The translations under genes and the position numbers were made by a program. DNA of 64,000 nucleotides from Flavobacterium sp. K5-23 (lineage in GTDB: Bacteria > Bacteroidota > Bacteroidia > Flavobacteriales > Flavobacteriaceae): assembly GCF_023278045.1 (NCBI RefSeq), contig NZ_CP056783.1, forward strand, positions 124,001-188,000, given 5' to 3'. Numbering within the stretch: position 1 is the stretch's first letter; the number at the start of each line of letters is the position of its first letter. Under the pieces are notes generated by a model. The model searched no databases. It was given only the letters and a program-made list of their open reading frames with translations, and had not been told where the DNA came from. Of the stretch, positions 16,549 to 27,241 are shown one piece after another.

Positions 16549-18378
16549 CTAATTTCTAACAATTATTTTCTGTCCTGTTTCAATTTTTTCATTTGTAATT
16601 AACTTGACGATATAGATTCCATCACTTAGATTTGAAGTTGAAAAACTATAGTTAACATCTGATCCCAAATTTTTCTTTGTAAAAATCATTTTTCCGGCAA
16701 CATCATATAAAGAACAACTTTCAAGATCTTTTTGCAAAGGGTTGTTAATAGTCAAATTTTTTGTTGAATTATTTTGAAACACCATAAATTCTTTATTAAC
16801 CACATCATCAAGTCCTAAAGTAGTGTTGTTTTTAAAAGTAATTTCAAACTGGGTATTATTTACTCCTGGTTCTAATATTAATTCGTGAAAACTATTTTTT
16901 ATATCATAATATACATCCGCTGTTTTATCGTGAAGAAAGACGTTTTCTGCTTCTGAGAAATTCTCAATATTCTTAACTGTAATTTTAAAACTGGCTTGAT
17001 TTGTATTTTTAAACCCTATTGCAATTTTTTTATTTATGTCAAATTTCAAAGCGTTTATTACAAATTCTGTATTATCAATAACAAAATAAACATCAGCAGG
17101 AGCATCATCGCTTGTAGATGAAGCATCCATTGCACGATCAACACCATCAGTAGCTCCTGGCACAAATGCCAATACCATTTGTCGAACCCCATTATCATTT
17201 AACAAGGTATTGAATCTTATTTGAGGCACAGGATCAGTACTCACAGTCGTATAATCAAATCCTGAAATACCCGCAATTGCATCCATATACCCTGACTTAC
17301 TAGCCGTTTTTGAACTATTGGCATTCTTTGCAAATTGAGTATATATATCAGCGCCTTCTTTAACAAATACGCGATAACTATTTTTCATTTCTACGGTTCC
17401 ATTAGCAGTCCCTTCAATCATAAATCCCTGTCCTACAGGCGAAAAACGTCTTTCATAAATAGCACCTGTACCCGTTGCTACTACTTCATTACCGGAACCA
17501 TCGTAGGAATAAAAAGTAGCTGGGGTATACACCCCATTACCCCCGCCTGCTGGTGAAAAAGCTCCATATCCTCCTCGATAATCTGCAATGTAATGAGAAT
17601 CAGTTGTTTTGTCTTGTTCCCAGAAATATGCGATACCTGTAGAATTTACAGCATTTGTTAAAAAAGCTGATAAATCAATCGCTGATGGATAAGGGTTACC
17701 TGTTAGTATTAACTCTTCAAAAGCAACAGGAATAGAAATAGTGCCATCATTAGGTTTTCCTCTAAAATCATATCTTTGTTTACTGCCTGAATTATTTTGA
17801 ACACTATTAACCGTAGTTGCATTTGTCCCTGAAGTCCCTTTCATTGTAAATCCTTCCCCAGCATTTATTGTAGATGCTGATCCTACAGACACCCATTGCG
17901 TATTAGAAGTTGAAGGCAGTTTCCAGATCCAATAAGGAGCTATCGCTAATGGAGAAGAAGTTCCATTATAATTGTTCGAAGGCAAAATAACAGGATTATT
18001 ACTGTTTGTAACATCAACAATATCCTTTAATTGACTTATTCCAAAAGGAGAATTCCCAGCTGATGCTACATTCCCACCTACTGGGGAACACCAATAATTG
18101 TATTCGAAATTATCAGCACTTCCTTCTTGAAATACAGACAAATCACCAATTCCTTTATTAGCACTTGCCCCTGTAGTACCTTGCAGTAATTGAGATTCAT
18201 TTCTCAAATAAAATTTACTGCTAGCGGCATTTAACTCTAATTCCTGTCCAATATAAACAGCGGCATTGTTTGCATACACATAACTATTTGCACTTACATA
18301 CATTTGGGCGTTTATTTGGTTTTGAAAGTAAAAACAAACTGCAAATAAAAATAATCGTTTAAGTAGTTTTGTGTTCAT
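16549..18378 (-). CDS. Secreted T9SS (type A sorting) cell-surface protein
   Basis: About 609 aa from the ATG at 18378, chosen because MNTKLLKRLFLFAVCFYFQ is a signal peptide; 28 further in-frame codons upstream would spoil it. The body is a Gly/Asn/Ser-rich beta protein with motifs such as EYNYWCSPVGG, LTGNPYPSAID and YFWEQDKT that recur in the larger protein at 19561-24573. The last ~80 residues are a T9SS type A sorting domain (NLTINNPLQ, SLYDVAGKMIF, GIYIVKLITNEKIETGQKIIV). It should be exported across the outer membrane and anchored or released. Function is unknown; adhesion is a guess. Confidence 0.88.
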   Translation of the reverse strand: MNTKLLKRLFLFAVCFYFQNQINAQMYVSANSYVYANNAAVYIGQELELNAASSKFYLRNESQLLQGTTGASANKGIGDLSVFQEGSADNFEYNYWCSPVGGNVASAGNSPFGISQLKDIVDVTNSNNPVILPSNNYNGTSSPLAIAPYWIWKLPSTSNTQWVSVGSASTINAGEGFTMKGTSGTNATTVNSVQNNSGSKQRYDFRGKPNDGTISIPVAFEELILTGNPYPSAIDLSAFLTNAVNSTGIAYFWEQDKTTDSHYIADYRGGYGAFSPAGGGNGVYTPATFYSYDGSGNEVVATGTGAIYERRFSPVGQGFMIEGTANGTVEMKNSYRVFVKEGADIYTQFAKNANSSKTASKSGYMDAIAGISGFDYTTVSTDPVPQIRFNTLLNDNGVRQMVLAFVPGATDGVDRAMDASSTSDDAPADVYFVIDNTEFVINALKFDINKKIAIGFKNTNQASFKITVKNIENFSEAENVFLHDKTADVYYDIKNSFHELILEPGVNNTQFEITFKNNTTLGLDDVVNKEFMVFQNNSTKNLTINNPLQKDLESCSLYDVAGKMIFTKKNLGSDVNYSFSTSNLSDGIYIVKLITNEKIETGQKIIVRN

Positions 18379-18912
18379 AGGATTGTAATTTAAATTAATT
18401 TGAAAACAAATTTTTCTACTAATTCCAGAGTATGGATTTACTAAAAAATCTACCATTTTCATTTAATCAAAATTACAAAAAAAGAAAGTTCCATACTTTC
18501 ATTTATATCCATTAAATACACATTTTATCGGCAAACTACATCTTTTTGAATTTTACTTGCATTTTTTCCTACAATATAAAAAGCTTTTCAATACCCTAAA
18601 ACAGACCTTTAGAACAACCATTTATTAAAACATAAATGAATCCTTACATCACAATAAATAATTAAGCTTTAAAAAACCAATTGATTGACAACTAATGTTG
18701 TAATAAATCAGACGCTAATAAAAATAATTATGACTATCCGTGTCTCGCACCAAGTTTTCTTTTCATTGAATTAGACTTGTTTAATTGAAATCTGTAAAAA
18801 TCTGCCGAATCTGCGTGCTATTCATTCAACAAATTTTCCTAAGTTTTTTGGTAAACGATGCAGACAGTCATAAAAAATATTTCAAACCATTAAAAACTAA
18901 TTATACTCTCAA
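18379..18912. other. AT-rich interval without a gene
   Basis: No coding region is supported. A fragment near 18789-18830 (ATCTGTAAAAATCTGCCGAA followed by TCTGCGTGC) has the internally repetitive look of an interspersed Bacteroidota repeat, but no second copy is seen in this window. Confidence 0.5.
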
Positions 18913-19239
18913 TTACAAATATTTTACAAATCTAAAAATAGATCTGTTTTTTAAATAATCCAGATTAGTTTCATTTGCATAAGCCTCCCTTTCAAAACTG
19001 ATGTTTCTGTAGGCTAAATTTCTATTTCGATATTGTACCAAACGAAACAAATACTCAAACACATACCAAATAAAAAAAGGAATAATTAACAATTCCATTT
19101 GCTGACGAAGATGAATTTTTTCGTGATTTAAAAAAACAAGGTTTTTTGTATCCACTTTGTACCTAATTAGCACAAAAGGAAAGAGAGTCAATCCACGAAA
19201 TCCCCTTGGAATCAAATATTTAACAACTATTAATAACAT
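18913..19239 (-). CDS. Small membrane protein with HExxH motif
   Basis: The 108-aa protein begins with a hydrophobic segment. It contains a zinc-protease signature His39-Glu40-x-x-His43 (NHEKIHLRQQ), a second hydrophobic stretch (IIPFFIWYVFEYLF) and a downstream glutamate pair in FEREAYAN (Glu83/Glu85) that could supply the third zinc ligand. This matches the core of BlaR1/M56-like peptidases in miniature. The family name is unknown to me. Both neighbouring genes encode T9SS surface proteins. Activity is not proven; the motif could occur without catalysis. Confidence 0.7.
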   Translation of the reverse strand: MLLIVVKYLIPRGFRGLTLFPFVLIRYKVDTKNLVFLNHEKIHLRQQMELLIIPFFIWYVFEYLFRLVQYRNRNLAYRNISFEREAYANETNLDYLKNRSIFRFVKYL

Positions 19240-19560
19240 TATAAATAAAAATTTAAAAAAGTTTGTTCAAAATCTAACAAAAATTGAAATTTAAAAACTA
19301 AAAACAAACACAAACCACCTAATTACAGACACATACAAAATAGTATTTTTTTTCAATAAAACAATTTATTAAAAAATAAACAAAAACAGACTCCGTAAAC
19401 CGCTCATTATTAGAACATAACCAACGAAATCACATAAAACATTCATTTTCAACAAACATACTGATAAAAAAATACAATATAATTATAACATTTATAAGGA
19501 AAAAAGTGAATAAATATTAAAAAAAATATATTTTTGCTGCAAAATTTACACTAAGAATTT
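19240..19560. other. Very AT-rich leader region
   Basis: The 320 bases upstream of the giant surface-protein gene are extremely AT-rich, with A-tracts throughout and no open frame of note. It presumably holds the divergent promoters. A loose -7 match ATTTTTGC lies near 19529, but I cannot fix a promoter. Confidence 0.5.
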
Positions 19561-22500
19561 ATGGCTCAAAATTACTTCTCCAAGAATACTGATTCTCATA
19601 ATTTTAAAACACAAACCGCTTTTTTGGCTCATTCAGAGACTTCAAAAAAGAAATACTATAACTTCCAGTCCATAATTGCTTTTTTTAGCTTGTTTATGAT
19701 GTTGTTTATTACAGGAAACACAACCGTTGCCCAGACGTTATTAATTGATCCTGCAGGAGATGGAGGTTTTGAAACAGGAACCACATTTGTAGCAAATGGA
19801 TGGACAGCAGACACCGGATCAAACAGGAACTGGTATGTAGGTACGGGACAAACAGGATATACTGGAAATAGATGTGCTTTTATTGGAAACAGCGCAACCA
19901 CTGTTGGCTCAGATGGTAGTACAAGAACGGTCCATTTATACCGTTCGATAACCATCCCTGCAGGAGCGACAAATATCCAGCTTAGCTTTAAGTACAAACA
20001 AGCAGTATCCGATTTTATAAACCCTATTTATTATGACTACATAACGGTTTACACAGATAACACCACTCCATCTAGCGGGAGTTTCCCTGGAGGAACTTTG
20101 CAATTTGGCCCATATCCAAATGTTAGTGTCTCATCTTTTACTACTCAAAATATTACCTTCCCAAACACTTTATCCGGAACGACAACAAATTTAATTTTCA
20201 CATTTAAATCAGACGCTGTTACTCCTATAGGTTATGGAGCTATTGATGATGTCTCATTAACTTATACCCCGGCAGCAGCACCCCCAACAATTACCAGCTT
20301 AGGCTCTACCAGCGGTTGTATAGGCACAAATATCACTATTAACGGAACCAATTTATCAGGGGCAACAGTAGCTAATGTAAAAATTGGCGGCACAGCCGTT
20401 TCCTCAATAATATCAAATTCAGGTACCGTATTAGTTGCAACAATAGGAACTGGAACCACCGGTACGGTTTCTGTTACAACACCTGGGGGTCCAGTCACAA
20501 GTACGTCCACTTTTACAGTAAATCCATTACCTATCATTACCACTCAACCTGCTGCAAGATCTATTTGTACGAATGGATCAGGGACATTTACTGTTGCTAC
20601 AACAGGAGCCACGACATACCAATGGAGAAGAAATACCGTAAATTTAACGAATGGTGCTCTTTACAGCAATGCAAACACAGCCACCCTTACCATAACGAAT
20701 CCAGCAGCAGTCGATGCCGGCAACTTTGATGTTATTGTAGGTAATGCAGCATCATGTACCATTACCTCTAATCCAGTAGCCTTAACAATTACAACAACGC
20801 CTGCCATAACAACAAACCCAAACAATGCCGCTGTTCCGGCTGGGACAAACACTTCATTCACAGTTGCTGCTTCAAACAGCCCTACAAGTTACACATGGGA
20901 AGTAAGTACCAATGGAGGCACAATATGGTCAACTGTATCTAACGGAGGAGTATATACAAATGCTACTGCAGCTACTTTAAACATTACAAATGCTTCTATT
21001 GGCATGAACAATTATAAATACAGAGCCAGCGGAACTAATAGTTGTGGTACTTCGGTAGTTTCAAGTACAGCCACATTAACAGTTTCATTATCTTATTGCA
21101 AACCTACTACTACCAATGGAGGTAGCAGTCTTTACATTTCACAAGTTAACATTATAGGAACGTTAAGTGATCCTGGAGTAAATAACTCAACATACAATAC
21201 TCTTGCATCTATTGGATACCAAGATTTCGCTGCTCTCCCTAGCAAAGCGAAACAAGCAGCCGGAGAAGGAATCAACATTGTGTCTACTTGTGACGGAACA
21301 GTAATGGGACGTGGAACATGGAAAGCCTGGGTAGACTGGAATAACGATGGTGATTTTGTGGATGCAGGAGAAGAAGTCTACAACATACAGGGCTGGGTAG
21401 GTCAAACTCAAACTTTTGGTTTTGTTATTCCTGCTGGGCAAACACCCGGAGATTATAGAATTAGAATTAGAGTAAACAATGGGGAAACTTATTATGGCCC
21501 TCCTACAAAAGCTTGGGTTGAAAATTATGGTTTCGACTTTAACCCATGTGAAAATTTTGGTTCACCAGGAAGCGCTAAGTATTATGGAGAAGCAGAAGAT
21601 TATTTATTCACCGTAATTTCCAGTTGTGCATCGAAAATTACAAGTATAACTCCAAACTTTACCTGTGGTACGGATACAGTTAATTTAGCAGCATCCGGAA
21701 TAGGAGCTATTGGATACAACTGGTATGACAGTGAATTTGAGGGGAATCTTCTTGCAACAACGGCTACTGGTAACTGGAAAACGTCGCCTATTGCAACAAC
21801 AACAACGTATTGGGTAACTTCATTTAATGGCGCCTGCGAATCTGTAGCGAGAACACAAATAACTGCAACAGTAAAACCTATAACAACACTAACCGTTTCA
21901 AACGCAACGCCAACAGTATGTGGTGAAGGTAGTATTATCGATTTATCCGCAGCTGGAGGGGACGAACGATACCATTTAATAAATGAAGATTTTGAAGGGG
22001 GTGCTTTAGGAGTATTCAGTAATATCAATAACGATGCAAGTTCAGATGCTGGAAAAGGGTCAAGATCATGGACTAACAAAACAAGTACCTATGTTCCAAA
22101 CTCAACAGACGGAAATACTTGGTTTCCTGCACTTTCTTCTGGATTTGGTGTTAATAAATTCGTAATGACAAAATCCGATTCTAATCCATATCCTAATGCT
22201 TCTATTCAAAATTCGTTAACCTCAAACGCCGTTCCAGGAACAGGTGTGACGAATTTAAAATTGAAATTGAAATTATATTATTCAAGATACTGGGCTGATG
22301 GAACCCATATTAGCCCAGCGGCAACTACTGACCCAAATCCTGAATATGTTACTATTGAAGCAACTTATAACAATTGGGTAAACGTAACTACATTGGCAAC
22401 AATTACATCTGATACTGGAATTGGATCACGTTTTGCGACATTACCAATTTACAGTCTACCAGCTGCATTTAACAATCAAGCAGCCATAAAAATAAGAATA

Positions 22501-24573
22501 AAACACCACTCTTGGGCTTCAGGTACTGGTTATTTAGCTGATGGTGTTGCTGTAGATGATGTTGAACTGTATGGAGACAAACCGTTAAGCAATCCTAACT
22601 TTGTTTTATCTGGATCTCCAACACCTGTGGCATTTACGACTGCTCTATGCACACCAGGAACTGAATACCTAGGTGGACCTGTGCTTAAAATATGGGTTAA
22701 ACCAACGTTACCTCAATTAGAATTAACTACTTACTCATTTACTGCTACGGCAACCTTGTCAAATAACTGTCCGATTAGCACAACTATTAACGTAACCAAC
22801 ACTACAAAAGTTTGGAAAGGAGATACAGATAATGACTGGAACAAAGCAAGCAATTGGCTTCCTACAGGAATTCCTACACCTAGTACTTGTGTAATTATAC
22901 CGTCAGGAACTACTTCAAAAATCATGAATTCTCCTGATGCTGAAGCCAAAACAGTAGCTGTAAAAGCAACAGGAAATCTAGAATTACAATCTGACAAAAA
23001 CCTTACAGTTACTGATAATATAATTGTTGAAGATAAAGCAACTTTCAACGTGAGAAACAATGCCAGTTTAGTTCAAAAGAACAATACCGTCAATACCGGA
23101 ATTGTCAATGTCGAAAGAATTACCCAACCTATGAATCGGTACGACTTTACCTATTGGAGTTCTCCACTAACGGCAGCGTCCAACTTTACATTGTGGCATT
23201 TATCCCCATTGACTTTGTCCGACAAATACTTCAGTTGGACCCCTTCCATTGGCGGAGCCAGTGGCAACTGGAAATACGAAAGCACTGCCACTAAAATGGA
23301 ACCTGGAATAGGCTACATTGTTAGAGCGCCACAGAACTTTAATATAAGTGGTACAAAATCTCTTCAAACCGCTAATTTCATTGGTACGCCAAACAACGGA
23401 GATGTTACTGTCCCGATAACTTATGGAGCTATGGGAGCACTCGAAACGGATGATAAATGGAATTTGTTGGGAAATCCTTATCCTTCGGCAATAAGCGCAG
23501 CCACCTTCTTGGATAATGCAACTAATGCCGCATTGCTTGATGGAACCATCTATTTCTGGACTCACATTACGATTCCGCTTAATACCACACCCGATCCTTT
23601 TTATGGAGATTTTGTCTATAACTACACAGATGAAGATTACGCCGCTTGGAACAAAACAGGAGGAACGGCAACAGCAGCTGCTCAAAGCGGAGGTGTAACC
23701 CCCAATGGTTTTATTGCTTCGGGACAATCTTTTTTGACACTAAGTTTAGCTACAGCTCCAAGTGGAAACAATGCCATTTTCAAAAACAATATGCGTCGCA
23801 ACATTTCTACTGGAGCTACTTATGACAACAGTCAATTTTTCAAACAAGCAAACAACAATAAGACTAATAAAAACACGGAAATAAACACCGAAGCCAGCGA
23901 AGAGAAACATAGAATTTGGTTGAACCTAACCAATAATTCCGGAGCCTTTAGCCAAATATTAGTGGGTTATGTTCCGGGTGCCACGCAAGATCGTGATCGA
24001 AGTTATGATGGGGAATTGTTAGGCGGAAATGATGTTAGTTTCTACTCTATTATACCGGATGTGAATCTAACTATTCAAGGACGAGCGTTACCGTTTGATG
24101 AAAATGATCAGGTTCAATTAGGTTATAATTCCGAAATTTCAGGGGAACTTTCGATTAGAGTTGATCATATTGACGGGCTTTTTGACACTCAAAACATCTA
24201 TTTAGAAGATAAAGAACTGTCTGTAATTCATAATTTAAAAGAAAAACCGTATGTTTTCAACACAGAAAAAGGTGATTTTAACGAACGATTTACACTTCGT
24301 TACACTGACAAAACATTAGGAACCGATCCCTTTAATTTATCTAAAGCCAATGAAGTAAATGTGATTATTAATCAAAACGTGACGGTTCAATCATATAACC
24401 AGCCGATAAAAAATATTGTTGTATATGATTTATTAGGCAGAAAAATTGACAGTTATAAAAAGGTGAATACTTTGCAATTTACCTTGAATCGTTTAAACAA
24501 AACGACTGCAGGTTTGATACTAAAAATCACACTTGAAAATGAAGCGGTGGTTACCAAAAAAATAATTTTCTAA
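19561..24573 (+). CDS. Giant T9SS-exported multidomain surface protein (Ig/GEVED)
   Basis: The 1670-aa protein has a long basic N-terminus followed by a signal-type hydrophobic segment (about residues 38-58). In order come a jelly-roll-like domain (60-235), an IPT/TIG domain (239-320), two Ig-like domains (about 320-510), a GEVED domain (WVDWNNDGDFVDAGEEVY, about 580-690), a further Ig-like domain (690-773), a second beta-sandwich, and a segment starting KVWKGDTDNDWNKASNW. A C-terminal block (about 1180-1590) is paralogous to the protein at 16549-18378 (YWSSPL, LLGNPYPSAIS, YFWTH). The tail is a T9SS type C sorting signal (RFTLRYTDKTLGT ... VYDLLGRKI ... VVTKKIIF). It probably acts in adhesion or gliding; the ligand is unknown. 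Confidence 0.92.
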   Translation: MAQNYFSKNTDSHNFKTQTAFLAHSETSKKKYYNFQSIIAFFSLFMMLFITGNTTVAQTLLIDPAGDGGFETGTTFVANGWTADTGSNRNWYVGTGQTGYTGNRCAFIGNSATTVGSDGSTRTVHLYRSITIPAGATNIQLSFKYKQAVSDFINPIYYDYITVYTDNTTPSSGSFPGGTLQFGPYPNVSVSSFTTQNITFPNTLSGTTTNLIFTFKSDAVTPIGYGAIDDVSLTYTPAAAPPTITSLGSTSGCIGTNITINGTNLSGATVANVKIGGTAVSSIISNSGTVLVATIGTGTTGTVSVTTPGGPVTSTSTFTVNPLPIITTQPAARSICTNGSGTFTVATTGATTYQWRRNTVNLTNGALYSNANTATLTITNPAAVDAGNFDVIVGNAASCTITSNPVALTITTTPAITTNPNNAAVPAGTNTSFTVAASNSPTSYTWEVSTNGGTIWSTVSNGGVYTNATAATLNITNASIGMNNYKYRASGTNSCGTSVVSSTATLTVSLSYCKPTTTNGGSSLYISQVNIIGTLSDPGVNNSTYNTLASIGYQDFAALPSKAKQAAGEGINIVSTCDGTVMGRGTWKAWVDWNNDGDFVDAGEEVYNIQGWVGQTQTFGFVIPAGQTPGDYRIRIRVNNGETYYGPPTKAWVENYGFDFNPCENFGSPGSAKYYGEAEDYLFTVISSCASKITSITPNFTCGTDTVNLAASGIGAIGYNWYDSEFEGNLLATTATGNWKTSPIATTTTYWVTSFNGACESVARTQITATVKPITTLTVSNATPTVCGEGSIIDLSAAGGDERYHLINEDFEGGALGVFSNINNDASSDAGKGSRSWTNKTSTYVPNSTDGNTWFPALSSGFGVNKFVMTKSDSNPYPNASIQNSLTSNAVPGTGVTNLKLKLKLYYSRYWADGTHISPAATTDPNPEYVTIEATYNNWVNVTTLATITSDTGIGSRFATLPIYSLPAAFNNQAAIKIRIKHHSWASGTGYLADGVAVDDVELYGDKPLSNPNFVLSGSPTPVAFTTALCTPGTEYLGGPVLKIWVKPTLPQLELTTYSFTATATLSNNCPISTTINVTNTTKVWKGDTDNDWNKASNWLPTGIPTPSTCVIIPSGTTSKIMNSPDAEAKTVAVKATGNLELQSDKNLTVTDNIIVEDKATFNVRNNASLVQKNNTVNTGIVNVERITQPMNRYDFTYWSSPLTAASNFTLWHLSPLTLSDKYFSWTPSIGGASGNWKYESTATKMEPGIGYIVRAPQNFNISGTKSLQTANFIGTPNNGDVTVPITYGAMGALETDDKWNLLGNPYPSAISAATFLDNATNAALLDGTIYFWTHITIPLNTTPDPFYGDFVYNYTDEDYAAWNKTGGTATAAAQSGGVTPNGFIASGQSFLTLSLATAPSGNNAIFKNNMRRNISTGATYDNSQFFKQANNNKTNKNTEINTEASEEKHRIWLNLTNNSGAFSQILVGYVPGATQDRDRSYDGELLGGNDVSFYSIIPDVNLTIQGRALPFDENDQVQLGYNSEISGELSIRVDHIDGLFDTQNIYLEDKELSVIHNLKEKPYVFNTEKGDFNERFTLRYTDKTLGTDPFNLSKANEVNVIINQNVTVQSYNQPIKNIVVYDLLGRKIDSYKKVNTLQFTLNRLNKTTAGLILKITLENEAVVTKKIIF

Positions 24574-24593
24574 GTGTACAAATACATTTTATA

Positions 24594-24628
24594 AAAAAGC
24601 ATCCGCAATTGCGGATGCTTTTTTTTTT
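24594..24628 (+). terminator. Rho-independent terminator
   Basis: AAGCATCCGCAATTGCGGATGCTT is a perfect palindromic hairpin followed by a run of nine or more T, 20 bases after the surface-protein stop. Confidence 0.93.
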
Positions 24629-24790
24629 AGTTTAAAGCAACCCTAATTCACACAATACCCATTCGTGATTAAATAGTTAAAAACAAATAGACGCATTCGT
24701 TTTAAAATTTATAAATTTGTAAGGATAAAATCATTCCATTTGAAGAAAAAACTTCCTGAAAATGATTTTAGAACTGAATAAAACTGATTT

Positions 24791-24970
24791 ATGGCTGAGC
24801 CAAATGATAACAAAAAATTAATCGAGGGTGAAGATTTTTATTACACTCCCGAAGGATATAAATGTTTTACGGAAAAACACCACCTAAAAAGAGGCTATTG
24901 TTGCAAAAGTGGCTGCCGTCATTGTCCATATGGTTATGATAAAAAAACAGGTGATTTCAAAAAACAATAA
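24791..24970 (+). CDS. DUF5522 small cysteine-rich protein
   Basis: This 59-aa gene is short and easily missed. It starts at ATG 24791 and stops at TAA 24968-24970. The product has the DUF5522 pattern: EGEDFYYTPEGYKCFTEK, then HLKRGYCCKSGCRHCPYG, with four clustered cysteines and two histidines that probably bind a metal. It has no signal peptide. It lies between the surface-protein terminator and hutU. Function is unknown in the literature I know. Confidence 0.88.
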   Translation: MAEPNDNKKLIEGEDFYYTPEGYKCFTEKHHLKRGYCCKSGCRHCPYGYDKKTGDFKKQ

Positions 24971-25209
24971 GCATTCAATGTTTAGACTGCAATATTCAGC
25001 AAATTAGTATTCAGTCACAAAAAAACTAACCAATAAAAATGGACAATCAATCATTAAAGTATAGGGTTAAAATATACAAATCCTACCATCGATCGGATAT
25101 ACGTTATCCATAGTGGCATTGTCCTATCTATTTGTCTGAGGAAGCAATTGTTTTCCTTGACTCATTTAATATTCAATCCCTTATACCAATTAACGAAACT
25201 ACATTCGAA

Positions 25210-27192
25210 ATGACTTTTCAAGAACAAATCCAACAAGGAATACCAACTATATTACCTCAACCAAAACCGTATGAGGTAGACATCAATCACGCTCCAAAAC
25301 GTAAAGAAATATTATCAGCCGACGAAAAAAAACTGGCCTTAAAAAATGCGTTGCGTTATTTTGAGCCACAACATCACGCTGAATTAATCACAGAATTTAA
25401 AGAAGAACTGGAAACTTACGGTCGGATTTACATGTACCGTTTGCGTCCGGAATATGAAATGCGCGCCCGCCCTATTCAGGAATATCCTGGAAAATGCGAA
25501 CAAGCAAAAGCCATTATGTTAATGATCCAGAACAATCTGGATTATGCAGTGGCGCAACATCCTCATGAGCTAATTACTTATGGTGGTAATGGAGCAGTTT
25601 TTCAAAACTGGGCTCAATACCTATTGACGATGAAATACTTATCGGAAATGACTGATGAGCAAACATTGACTATGTATTCCGGTCACCCAATGGGATTATT
25701 CCCTTCTCATAAAGAGGCGCCAAGAGTAGTAGTGACAAACGGAATGGTAATCCCAAATTATTCTAAACCGGATGACTGGGAGAAAATGAATGCTTTGGGA
25801 GTGTCTCAATACGGACAGATGACTGCAGGTAGTTATATGTATATTGGACCACAAGGTATTGTCCATGGAACAACTATTACCGTTCTAAATGGTTTCCGTA
25901 AAATAAAACGTAGTACTGAGTCAGGCTTATTTGTCACTTCAGGACTGGGTGGTATGAGTGGTGCACAACCAAAAGCAGGTAATATTGCAGGTTGCATCAC
26001 GGTTTGCGCCGAAGTAAACCCAAAAATCACACACATTCGCCACAGTCAAGGTTGGGTTAATGAAGTGATTGAAGATTTGGATTTATTAGTAAAAAGAGTC
26101 GCTTTGGCGAAAGCCAATAAAGAAGTGATATCGATCGCTTACCTGGGTAACATTGTTGATGTATGGGAGAAATTCGACACTGAAAACATCCATATCGATC
26201 TAGGTTCTGACCAGACCTCATTACACAATCCTTGGGCTGGAGGATACTATCCAGTCGACATTCCTTTTGAAGAGGCTAATGTAATGATGGCCAATAACCC
26301 CGAATTATTCAAGGAAAAAGTACAGGAAACATTACGCAGACATACCGAAGCCATCAATAAACACACGGCGAAAGGAACTTATTTCTTTGATTACGGAAAT
26401 GCTTTCTTACTGGAAGCATCACGTGCTGGTGCAGATATTATGGCTCCTAACGGAATAGATTTCAGGTACCCAAGTTATGTTCAGGATATTATGGGACCTA
26501 TGTGTTTTGATTATGGTTTTGGTCCATTCAGATGGGTTTGTGCTTCCGGTAACCCGGAAGACCTTCAAAAAACAGATAACATAGCTTGTCAAGTTTTGGA
26601 AGAAATGGCAAAAACAGCACCTATTGAAATTCAGCAACAAATGCAGGATAACATCCAATGGATCAAAGGAGCTCAAGAAAACAAACTCGTTGTAGGTTCA
26701 CAAGCTCGAATTCTTTATGCTGATGCTGAAGGTCGTGTAAAAATTGCAGAAGCTTTTAATCAGGCTATAGCCAAAGGTGATATAGGAACAGTAGTTCTAG
26801 GTCGTGATCATCATGATGTATCAGGTACAGATTCTCCTTATAGAGAAACGTCTAACATTTATGACGGATCCCGTTTTACAGCCGACATGGCGATTCAAAA
26901 CGTGATTGGGGATAGTTTCCGTGGGGCAACCTGGGTGTCTATCCACAATGGAGGCGGTGTAGGATGGGGAGAAGTAATTAATGGTGGTTTCGGTATGGTT
27001 CTTGATGGATCTAAAGAAGCATCAAGACGCTTAGAATCAATGCTTTTCTGGGATGTCAATAACGGAATATCAAGAAGAAGTTGGGCTAGAAATGAAGGCG
27101 CTATTTTTGCAATTAAAAGAGCAATGGAGTCACAACCTTTATTGAAAGTCACACTTCCTAATTTAGTTTCAGACAGTTTATTGGATTTTTAA
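25210..27192 (+). CDS. hutU: Urocanate hydratase
   Basis: The 660-aa enzyme adds water to urocanate to give 4-imidazolone-5-propionate in histidine degradation. Characteristic motifs are YGGNGAVFQNW, MYSGHPMGLFPSH, the NAD-binding SGLGGMSGAQPKAG, the active-site region DYGNAFLLEASRAGAD, MGPMCFDYGFGPFRWVC and VSIHNGGGVGWGEV. I take ATG 25210 as the start; a TTG at 25132 would add 26 atypical residues. No other hut genes lie next to it, which is unusual for an operon pathway but common in Flavobacteria. The 24971-25209 interval shows no gene. Confidence 0.97.
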   Translation: MTFQEQIQQGIPTILPQPKPYEVDINHAPKRKEILSADEKKLALKNALRYFEPQHHAELITEFKEELETYGRIYMYRLRPEYEMRARPIQEYPGKCEQAKAIMLMIQNNLDYAVAQHPHELITYGGNGAVFQNWAQYLLTMKYLSEMTDEQTLTMYSGHPMGLFPSHKEAPRVVVTNGMVIPNYSKPDDWEKMNALGVSQYGQMTAGSYMYIGPQGIVHGTTITVLNGFRKIKRSTESGLFVTSGLGGMSGAQPKAGNIAGCITVCAEVNPKITHIRHSQGWVNEVIEDLDLLVKRVALAKANKEVISIAYLGNIVDVWEKFDTENIHIDLGSDQTSLHNPWAGGYYPVDIPFEEANVMMANNPELFKEKVQETLRRHTEAINKHTAKGTYFFDYGNAFLLEASRAGADIMAPNGIDFRYPSYVQDIMGPMCFDYGFGPFRWVCASGNPEDLQKTDNIACQVLEEMAKTAPIEIQQQMQDNIQWIKGAQENKLVVGSQARILYADAEGRVKIAEAFNQAIAKGDIGTVVLGRDHHDVSGTDSPYRETSNIYDGSRFTADMAIQNVIGDSFRGATWVSIHNGGGVGWGEVINGGFGMVLDGSKEASRRLESMLFWDVNNGISRRSWARNEGAIFAIKRAMESQPLLKVTLPNLVSDSLLDF

Positions 27193-27241
27193 GAAATTGA
27201 GCGTATCTTTAATATGTATTTAGTAATTAAACAACTACACT

